From Tritrichomonas foetus (taxonomy: Eukaryota; Parabasalia; Tritrichomonadida; Tritrichomonadidae), in NCBI GenBank assembly GCA_001839685.1, contig MLAK01000622.1, positions 52,725-89,830 of the forward strand: a DNA stretch of 37,106 nt. Direction: 5' to 3'. A program made the position numbers and the translations under genes. The notes beneath the pieces were generated by a model. That model was not told where the DNA came from and made no database searches. It saw only the letters and a program-made list of their open reading frames with translations. Below are positions 20,218 to 27,386 of this stretch, piece by piece (within the stretch, counting starts at the first letter, position 1; every line of letters begins with the position of its first letter).

Positions 20218-22392
20218 ATGTATGCATTTCCCTTCCCCAATGAAATACAAAATCTCAAGAATGCATTCCCCAACGAAGATATAAACAATATAGCACAGAA
20301 AATCGACCAACTCGGAAAAGACGGAGCAAGGCTTTACTTTCTGCAAAAAATCAAAAAAAAAAATTTGGAAAATCAAAGAAATCAAATTTATATTGGATCA
20401 TCTTCATCAAGCGAAATTGATAACGAAAGCGACAGTGACTCAAACAGCTCTGCTTCAACCGATGAAGGTGAAGAATCAGAGGATCATCAATTTTTCTTTA
20501 ATTCTGCCATTTCGTCTCAGTCAAATGAAGAAGGAGGAGGAGGAGAAAATGCCAATGATTTTTTCCCCGCTCAAATCGAAAATATTGGGCAAATTAATAA
20601 TCAAAATAATGATGATCAAAATCAAAATCAAGTTTTGCAAAATCATAATATTTTTGATGCTGATGCCAACATTCATCATAATGTAAACATTAATTTGAAT
20701 AATAATATTAATAACAATGTTAATTTGAATAACAATCAGAATAACATTTTAAATAATAATTTCAATAATAATGTTATCAATAATAGAAATCAGATTTTAA
20801 ATCGTAATGATAATTTCCATGGAATCAACAATATTTTAAACAATAATGCTAATAATAATAATAGAAATCACAATTTTAACAATAATCCGAATTTCAATCA
20901 TAGAAATCCAAATAACAATATAAGGAATCCAAATAATTTAATTGAAAACCATGGTATACGCCAACATATTCAATTTCCAGAACATATGTTTAATTTGCAC
21001 CCTCATCCACATTTCTGGCCACAAAATAATCCAATGGGACACAACTTTCAGATTTATCCCATCAGAGCTAATCTTCCAAATCAACAACAAAACCAAAATC
21101 CCCCGCAAAACCAACGAGAATTAAATAAAAAAAATATCAAATTATTCAATATTAATTTCACAATAATTGATGAAAAACAAGAAATTCTAGCAACTATTCG
21201 AAGAGCTCTTGAGATTTCCAAAAATTTCGTAATTTTTAAAGCATCAACTTACGTATCAATGGTGTTGCAACATGGTGAAATACCGCAAGATTTCCTCGAC
21301 CGTTTAGTTCTTGCTGCTTGTGATTCGAATACTACAAATGCATACTCTTATCGTGAAGAATGCGAAGATATTTTGAAAAATTTGTTTCCTTCTTATCGTA
21401 TAAATGACCTTCGGACGGAATGTGTGAAAAATTCATTTGTTTTAGATAAAACAATTGACAGCATCAAGCAAAATCATGATTTAAAGAAAATGAATAAGCC
21501 ACGAAATGTAAAATCAAATATTCAAATTTCTGACCCTATTATCTCAATGGTTCTGAATGAAATTTTCTTAGAAGAAGAAAAAGAACGGAAAATAGAAGAA
21601 GAAAGATTGGAAGAAGAACGACAAATGAAAGAAGCTGAAGAAAATGGATCTTTAATGGAATGTGAATGTTGCTTTTGTGATTGTCCAATCGATTGGATGC
21701 TTCAATGTCCAGAAGGTCACCTTTTCTGTAAAAAGTGTGTTGAAAGACAAATAGAAACAGCAATTTCAGAAGGTCGTGCAAATGTTCCATGTTTGAAATT
21801 TGGTGGTTGTGAAAGTAATATTTCCATGAATGAGTTGGAAAGAATGATTCCGCCAAAGACTTTGGAAAGACTCATTCAAACTGAAACTCTAAACGCCATT
21901 ACATTGGCTGAACTGGAAAATACCGTAAAATGTCATAAATGTGGTTTTATTGTACTTTATGAAGGCAATGGACCAATGAATTGTCCTGTTTGTAAAGCAC
22001 AAACGTGTCCAAAATGCGGAGAAGTTTGGCATCCCGATATGACATGTGAACAAATGAAGGAAATTGATAAAAATCGCTTAATAGAAGAGAAAATGAATGA
22101 AGCTGTTGTTCGAACTTGTCCAAAATGTAAAACACAATTCATGAAAGATGAAGGATGTAATAAAATGGAATGTCCAAGATGTCATACTTGGATTTGTTAC
22201 TGGTGTAGGCAAGTAATTCCAAAAGAAGTTGGATACGAACACTTTTGGAGACAGCAAGGAGCTTGTCCACCTGATAAATGTCCGCTATGGGTTCAAAATG
22301 AGGCGTTGCATTTAGTTGAAGCGGAAAGAGCCAAAGACGAAGCAGAAATTAATTTGGAAAATGGGGAAAAAAAGAATGAAAATGAAGAATAA
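20218..22392 (+). CDS. RBR-type E3 ubiquitin ligase, RNF216/TRIAD3-like
   Basis: 724 residues. The N-terminal 45 residues form a short helical region (FPNEDINNIAQKIDQL) that could be CUE-like. An acidic Ser-rich stretch and a long Asn-rich low-complexity region (about 120-305) follow. The C-terminus holds RING1 from Cys482 (CECCFCDCPIDWMLQCPEGH), an IBR with CHKCGF and CPKCGEVWH, and RING2 from Cys634 (CPKCKTQFMKDEGCNKM). Cys647 in EGCNKM is the expected catalytic thioester cysteine. The tail GYEHFWRQQGACPPDKCPLW matches the Cys/His extension typical of RNF216. RBR ligases receive ubiquitin from E2 on the RING2 Cys and pass it to substrate. Substrates here are unknown. The Asn-rich region uses mostly AAT codons and is probably disordered. 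Confidence 0.92.
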   Translation: MYAFPFPNEIQNLKNAFPNEDINNIAQKIDQLGKDGARLYFLQKIKKKNLENQRNQIYIGSSSSSEIDNESDSDSNSSASTDEGEESEDHQFFFNSAISSQSNEEGGGGENANDFFPAQIENIGQINNQNNDDQNQNQVLQNHNIFDADANIHHNVNINLNNNINNNVNLNNNQNNILNNNFNNNVINNRNQILNRNDNFHGINNILNNNANNNNRNHNFNNNPNFNHRNPNNNIRNPNNLIENHGIRQHIQFPEHMFNLHPHPHFWPQNNPMGHNFQIYPIRANLPNQQQNQNPPQNQRELNKKNIKLFNINFTIIDEKQEILATIRRALEISKNFVIFKASTYVSMVLQHGEIPQDFLDRLVLAACDSNTTNAYSYREECEDILKNLFPSYRINDLRTECVKNSFVLDKTIDSIKQNHDLKKMNKPRNVKSNIQISDPIISMVLNEIFLEEEKERKIEEERLEEERQMKEAEENGSLMECECCFCDCPIDWMLQCPEGHLFCKKCVERQIETAISEGRANVPCLKFGGCESNISMNELERMIPPKTLERLIQTETLNAITLAELENTVKCHKCGFIVLYEGNGPMNCPVCKAQTCPKCGEVWHPDMTCEQMKEIDKNRLIEEKMNEAVVRTCPKCKTQFMKDEGCNKMECPRCHTWICYWCRQVIPKEVGYEHFWRQQGACPPDKCPLWVQNEALHLVEAERAKDEAEINLENGEKKNENEE

Positions 22393-22444
22393 TTTTTCTT
22401 GGAGTGGATGCTTTTTATATTGTTATTATAAATGTATATATGTC

Positions 22445-22495
<51 letters not shown>

Positions 22496-22688
22496 TTGTT
22501 GTTGTTGTTGTTGTATGTGGTGGTGGTGATTTTATATTTTTGGGATTGACTTAACGAAATCTCATTTTTGTGATAAACATGGTTCTAAATAATATTAGAG
22601 AAAATACAAATGTATTGTGTTTAATAATAACTACATAATGATTATTAATAAGCTTTAAAAACATTATTTCGATAAAAACGTTGAATTA
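22393..22688. other. Convergent intergenic region with a very long poly-T tract
   Basis: It contains 48 consecutive T at 22447-22494, then a GTT microsatellite and a GGT run to about 22528. It lies between the 3' ends of the RBR gene (+) and the small membrane-protein gene (-). No gene is visible. Confidence 0.7.
22447..22528. repeat. Poly-T(48) followed by GTT/GGT microsatellite
   Basis: A homopolymer of 48 T directly followed by six GTT units and a shorter GGT run. The true length may vary, since homopolymers are hard to sequence. Confidence 0.9.
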
Positions 22689-22973
22689 TTAGGCTTCTTC
22701 AGCAATTTCTTCATTTAAAGGAGTTTGTGCTTCTTCTTCGATCGGATTTCCTTCTTCATCAATTTCACGTTCACTGTTTTGATACTTCTCCTCTTCTTCA
22801 TCATTGTCAATGTCATATGCTTTTGCTTTAAACAGGACAAGGATACAATATAGCGTTGATAACACAAGTGCAAATACTATAAATACACAGGACATGATAA
22901 TTCCTCCAACTAGATTCTTGTCCATTGTAATATTAGGATGCAATAGTATAATTGAATGGTTTTCAATTTCCAT
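22689..22973 (-). CDS. Small single-pass membrane protein with acidic tail
   Basis: 94 residues from the first ATG in frame (22971-22973) to TAA at 22689-22691. A short N-terminal part (MEIENHSIILLHPNITMDKN) is followed by a strong transmembrane helix (GGIIMSCVFIVFALVLSTLY), then KAKAYD and a highly acidic C-terminus rich in Glu. The frame stays open upstream without an ATG to a stop at about 23118-23120, so the real 5' end may be longer, lie on another exon or use another start. The layout (short outside, helix, acidic inside) resembles the membrane anchor and tail of trichomonad surface proteins. I do not recognise a family. Confidence 0.6.
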   Translation of the reverse strand: MEIENHSIILLHPNITMDKNLVGGIIMSCVFIVFALVLSTLYCILVLFKAKAYDIDNDEEEEKYQNSEREIDEEGNPIEEEAQTPLNEEIAEEA

Positions 22974-23291
22974 TAACGATGAAATATCAAAATCATAATT
23001 GAATGACTTTGTATTGAAACCAAAATCTGTTTCTTGTATTCGTGACAAGAAATTAAATGAAAAGATTGAGTCGGGAAAATGATGTGAAAAAACACATCCG
23101 AATATTTCTCTAAATTCTCAGTCTATCTTTTGGGTTTTGGTGTTATCTCTTGTAAATATAATACATTTGTTCTAAAGACTTAGTAGTCTCCAGTTAATGT
23201 TTTTCGGGAAAAAAAAGTTCAGAAAGAAAATAAAAAGTACGAAAATACCCATGAAGATATTTTTATTAATAATAAAATCAACAATTACATT

Positions 23292-25160
23292 TTACGCAAT
23301 TATTTTCAATGTGGCGATTGCTGGTGTTCCAGTTTTTACTTTCAAACTTTTAGATCTGATCAATGGAGATGGTCCTTCACTTGACAAAAGAGGCTCGCCG
23401 ATGATAGTCTTATATTTTGGTTCTTTTGGAGCTGAACTACTATTAGTATCAGTGTCTAAGTTAGCATTCATGACAAAGTCTGCTAAATATGATAAATCTG
23501 CTGATTTGTGGCCTAATTCATTTCTCCTAATTCTACGATGAACCCTTCTCTTAAATCTCTTTTTCCATAATTCAAAGAATTTCAAGCCAAGGAATGAATC
23601 TGGACTTCCTGCGATTTTGCTCATAACGCATTGCCGCCTATTAATTTTGATATCTTCAAGAGCAGAACGTGATGCTCTTCTTCTGGCTGATGAAACAGGG
23701 CTTGCCAGAAACTTAGGTGAGTAATTACTCAAATTTTCTAGGTTTAGATTGCTTAATGGAGCAGTTTGAGCGAATGAAGGAGAAGCCGCATTAATTATTT
23801 CAAATGATGAATCTGAATCGGAATTACTACTTTGTACTTCATTCTTTGCGTTTGAATTATCATTAGATTCTAGACTTTTCTGTATTTCAGATGATAAATA
23901 ATCTGGATTTGTTTTTCCATCATTTGTGAAATAACTGGTGCTTGATAAATTGTCAAATTTCTGGAATTCATCATCAACTCTTTGTTCATCATTATTAGCA
24001 TTGTCATTATTAATCTTATCATTTGCTTCTTCATTATTTTGAATTTGTGATTTCATTTCTTTTGTCTTCTTTGGTGGATTTTCACGATTGTCAGTTGAAT
24101 TTTCCAGTTTCACTTCAAAATCACAATTTTTGATCGTCGAAAGTGTAGGTGAATATATTTTACCCGTTTGTAAAAGATCAGATGTCATTTCAATTGATAA
24201 TTCAGGTAAATAAGAATCATTGAAATTCTCTTCTCTTGATATAATTTTAGATGGGCTTTGAATTTCACTTGGATCAAATTTGGACATTTCCAAGCCTTTT
24301 GAAATTAATGGAGAAATTTCATTTTCTTCATGATTTGCTAGATTTGTTAGTTCATTAGTTAATTCATTGTCTACATTCATTCCTATTGCTTGAAGACCAA
24401 GACCTGCTAAAATATTCGATAAATTTAAAAATGTAGAATTTTCTGGGAAATTTTTCAACTTTTGCAAATAATCATGATGTTGTTGAAATATTTCGGATAC
24501 AGCTGGAATTGATGAATCGACAGCGGAATGAACTTGAGCACATTTATTTTTCAAAAACTTAAGATATGAATTTCTATCTTTATAAAGTGGCTTTGAATTC
24601 GGAGTTTTCTTCATTACTCTTAATGTTGAAGAGAATTCATTTCTTGGCAATTTTTTGTATTGTTCTTTAATGGCTGACAACTTTTGTTCGTTTGTTAATT
24701 TCTTGTATTTAGTAGATGCAAAGATGAGGCGTGAAATTTCTGCTTGATAAATTGTGTCCATGAGATCTGTTTCAAATTTTAAGAATTTTTTCAGATCATT
24801 TCTTCGAACTTCTTTTCCATTCAATAATCTTAAAACTTTACATGTGTCAATTGTATATAAATCCCAAAGAAACAATCGACAGACTGGATTTCCTTCAAGT
24901 CGCAGCTCAACCAAATTTGGAAGCTTTCCAAGAGGCTCCAAATCTTCAATATTTTTAATATTATTATATTCTAGCATTAGTCTTGAAACATAATGAAACT
25001 GGGTGATCTTTTTCAAAGATGAAATAGAATTATGAGATAAAAATAATTGAGAGCAATTAAGATAGCGGGCTGGACAATGGTCAATTTCTTCAATTCCTTG
25101 AGCAGTAACTCTGACGGAAAAAGAAGGCTCTGACTGTCGAATCTTTTTGCTCAGCTTCAT
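23292..25160 (-). CDS. Leucine-rich repeat protein with long disordered C-terminus
   Basis: 622 residues, ATG at 25158-25160. About four SDS22-type LRRs lie at residues 15-105 (LFLSHNSISSLKKI, LMLEYNNIKNIEDLEPLGKL, LVELRLEGNPVCRL), capped by VLRLLNGKEV (about 109-118), the usual LRR-cap pattern. A helical region follows to about 235. The rest is Asn/Ser/Asp-rich and probably disordered, ending in a basic patch (KKRFKRRVHRRIRR). The LRR type resembles that of flagellar and centrosomal proteins such as CEP97 or LRRC49, but with so few repeats I will not assign an orthologue. The tRNA-Gln gene lies 89 bp upstream. Confidence 0.85.
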   Translation of the reverse strand: MKLSKKIRQSEPSFSVRVTAQGIEEIDHCPARYLNCSQLFLSHNSISSLKKITQFHYVSRLMLEYNNIKNIEDLEPLGKLPNLVELRLEGNPVCRLFLWDLYTIDTCKVLRLLNGKEVRRNDLKKFLKFETDLMDTIYQAEISRLIFASTKYKKLTNEQKLSAIKEQYKKLPRNEFSSTLRVMKKTPNSKPLYKDRNSYLKFLKNKCAQVHSAVDSSIPAVSEIFQQHHDYLQKLKNFPENSTFLNLSNILAGLGLQAIGMNVDNELTNELTNLANHEENEISPLISKGLEMSKFDPSEIQSPSKIISREENFNDSYLPELSIEMTSDLLQTGKIYSPTLSTIKNCDFEVKLENSTDNRENPPKKTKEMKSQIQNNEEANDKINNDNANNDEQRVDDEFQKFDNLSSTSYFTNDGKTNPDYLSSEIQKSLESNDNSNAKNEVQSSNSDSDSSFEIINAASPSFAQTAPLSNLNLENLSNYSPKFLASPVSSARRRASRSALEDIKINRRQCVMSKIAGSPDSFLGLKFFELWKKRFKRRVHRRIRRNELGHKSADLSYLADFVMNANLDTDTNSSSAPKEPKYKTIIGEPLLSSEGPSPLIRSKSLKVKTGTPAIATLKIIA

Positions 25161-25248
25161 CTCTTAACGTCTTTTTATATCAATCATTTATTCATTCAAT
25201 AGGATGTTATTTTAGAATCAGGTTATTCAAAAATAAATGAAAATGAAA

Positions 25249-25320
25249 TCTCTTGTGGTGTAGCGGTTATCATATGGGACTTTGAATCCCGGGATGGAGG
25301 TTCGACTCCTCCCAAGAGAA
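25249..25320 (+). tRNA. tRNA-Gln (anticodon UUG)
   Basis: 72 nt folding into a complete cloverleaf. The acceptor stem TCTCTTG (25249-25255) pairs with CAAGAGA (25313-25319), with A25320 as discriminator. The D arm has a 3-bp stem. The anticodon loop CTTTGAA (25280-25286) gives TTG at 25282-25284, and its stem includes one T-G pair. The T arm is GGAGG/CCTCC (25296-25312). The internal B box, GGTTCGACTCC, is perfect. No intron and no encoded CCA. Confidence 0.96.
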
Positions 25321-25324
25321 AATA

Positions 25325-25338
25325 TTTTTTTTTTTTTT
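25325..25338 (+). terminator. RNA polymerase III T-run terminator
   Basis: Fourteen T on the coding strand, 4 nt after the end of tRNA-Gln. This is the expected signal for RNA polymerase III termination. Confidence 0.8.
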
Positions 25339-25461
25339 CATCACTTTAAAGTGAGTAAACTCAGATCATTATTTAGCATGAGATATAATGAATATATATT
25401 TTATTATTGATAAATTTTATGTTTTCATATTTATTACTCAACAATTTTTCTCCTCTCGCAA

Positions 25462-26733
25462 TTATGGTTTTAAATCATCATTAAATCCTTGACACACAAC
25501 TTTAGCTTTTCCACGAATATGAGGAATATCCGTGAACCAAAGGTTTGTAGTAAAGCAGGAATTGTCAAATTCATATTGGCATTTTTGAACAATCCCATGG
25601 AAAACAACACAGTTATCAAACATAATTCTTACCTTTTTAACAGCAAAATTATTAATGAATCCTTTCACTGGGATATTCCATATTCGCAGTAAAGATATTT
25701 TCACAGGTTCCTTTAAATCAATCTTGAGAAAAGGAGTTTTATCTTCATCTGTTTTGGCAATCCACATTTCACTCATATTTAAAGAATTACAATTCTCTCT
25801 AATTAATCTATGTGGTGATGAAACACTATGACAGTTCTTTGTAGTAATCTCTGCGATATCATTTTTTAGAGTAAGTTTCCTCCCCGAAATTGTTACTATT
25901 TCAATTGCATTCATCCCAATAAAATCATTGTCTTCATACTTATCAATGAGTTCAAAAGTGATTGATGAAGTAGTTTTCATATAAACTTCGCCATATTGAT
26001 CAATTGCAATCTCATCATATTTATTAACTTGTTTCATTGGATAATCAATCACTTTGGATCCTAAGTATTTCATGTTTTGCAAAGATATTATTAGGCCAAA
26101 ACTTTCTGGGAGTACAGCTGAAGCAATGAATTCATCAGAAATCATTATCTCGATTTCTTTAATACTTCTTTTATCTTTTATACGAGAATTCCAAATTCTA
26201 AGGTTTGCTGGAGTTTTTAATGCAGAAACAGCAACTTCAATAGAAAATTCGCCTTTCCATGAAGCACACCATTCTTCAGATTCTTGTTCTTTGATTAATG
26301 AAGAATTTATTAAGTTTTTACATATGGTAATATGTTTCATTGCGGGTTCAAATTCTAGGGATATAATTGGTATTGGTTTGTTTTTACTATCTAAAACATC
26401 AATCTCTGAACATCCAACAATTTGTGGATTCCCATAGTTCGATTTTACTTTGATTTGAATGTAAATCAAATGAATATCAATGGGATGTTCGGCATTTTTT
26501 GGTATTATAGGTATTAACGGCAATCCTATGCAAGATGTAGCTGAAGAAATACTTTTTCTCCATTTTTTTGCCTGTAATTGTTGTCTTTTCTTTGCGACAT
26601 TTAATAATCCAATGTTTGATAAATCACTTTTACTATTAACTTTACCAATATTAACATGTGATAAGTTAACGCAGCCTTTTAAGCTTGGGAAATCTATTTT
26701 TGGTATATTTTGTTGAGATGAAACAGCTTTCAT
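25462..26733 (-). CDS. KATNIP-like protein (DUF4457)
   Basis: 423 residues, ATG at 26731-26733. After a basic N-terminal stretch there are two related beta-rich modules. Residues about 86-215: IHLIYIQIKVKSNYG then VGCSEIDVLDSKNKPIPI and LRIWNSRIKD. Residues about 256-390: FIGMNAIEIVTISGRKL, MWIAKTDEDK, ISLLRIWNIPVKGF and KKVRIMFDNCVVFHGIV. The pattern of a 'G-x-x-x-IEI' strand followed by 'LRIWN' and a 'V-x-I-x-x-D' strand is that of DUF4457 in KATNIP (katanin-interacting protein), which binds microtubules and acts at the ciliary base in animals. At 423 residues it is far shorter than animal KATNIP and seems to be little more than the DUF4457 core. A flagellar or microtubule role is inferred. 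Confidence 0.85.
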   Translation of the reverse strand: MKAVSSQQNIPKIDFPSLKGCVNLSHVNIGKVNSKSDLSNIGLLNVAKKRQQLQAKKWRKSISSATSCIGLPLIPIIPKNAEHPIDIHLIYIQIKVKSNYGNPQIVGCSEIDVLDSKNKPIPIISLEFEPAMKHITICKNLINSSLIKEQESEEWCASWKGEFSIEVAVSALKTPANLRIWNSRIKDKRSIKEIEIMISDEFIASAVLPESFGLIISLQNMKYLGSKVIDYPMKQVNKYDEIAIDQYGEVYMKTTSSITFELIDKYEDNDFIGMNAIEIVTISGRKLTLKNDIAEITTKNCHSVSSPHRLIRENCNSLNMSEMWIAKTDEDKTPFLKIDLKEPVKISLLRIWNIPVKGFINNFAVKKVRIMFDNCVVFHGIVQKCQYEFDNSCFTTNLWFTDIPHIRGKAKVVCQGFNDDLKP

Positions 26734-27386
26734 CAGCTTTTCAGTAAATTATTTGTCAATAAATTTTTTGTGATAAAACTATTAGGGTTTTTTTGAAAGA
26801 ATTATGTATAGCGTCAGGCAAAATATTTCGCACCTTATATCATTTTCTTTTTTCTATTTTTCTAGAAGGAGATTACTTCATTTTTCTTGTCATTCCCCAT
26901 CAGATTTTTGGGTGATTCAGAAATTTTTATAGATAAAATTTATGTCCCAGAAATCATTTATTTCGATAAAAAAACTCAAAAAAGATTCCAATATGTTTTT
27001 TAGTTTCTAGAGAAACAAAGAATATTATAATTCATCAGGTCTTCATCCGAAATAAGCTTGTGAAGTGCGGAATTTGTCCCAAAAGTGGGTTTCGGAGGAA
27101 AGAAAGAAGTTATCCTGATATTGACATGTCTACATCCAAATATGAAACATATGGAAAAAAACGTAAAACTAGAATATCAAAAAATATTGTCTTGATGTGT
27201 TACTTGCATTAATTTGACTTTTCATTCAAATTGAATTTTCCAATAATTATCTCAAAAAATACAAAAAAACTGCATGGCACTAATATTTCAATAACCACAT
27301 CAACTAAAATGTTTTATTACATATAAATAAGTAGTTACATCGATTTGATATTTACTAAAACTTACAATAATCAGATTCTAAAAAGA
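26734..27386. other. Intergenic region
   Basis: About 650 bp between two minus-strand genes. A plus-strand frame without a start codon runs to the TAA at 27210-27212 and includes VKCGICPKSGFRRKERSYPD; it might be a gene remnant but nothing identifies it. No tRNA or repeat is visible. Confidence 0.45.

Noticed and set aside
22316..22549. Plus-strand frame reading through the poly-T as poly-Phe
   Set aside because: Overlaps the end of the RBR gene in another frame and exists only because of the homopolymer and microsatellite.
23197..23541. 114-codon plus-strand frame
   Set aside because: Mostly antisense to the C-terminus of the LRR gene, with no recognisable product.
26343..26356. tRNA B-box-like GGTTCAAATTC
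   Set aside because: It lies inside the KATNIP-like gene and no acceptor, D or anticodon stem forms around it.
26980..27212. Open frame containing VKCGICPKSGFRRKERSYPD
   Set aside because: No start codon at its 5' end, about 80 codons, no family recognised; kept only as a remark on the intergenic region.
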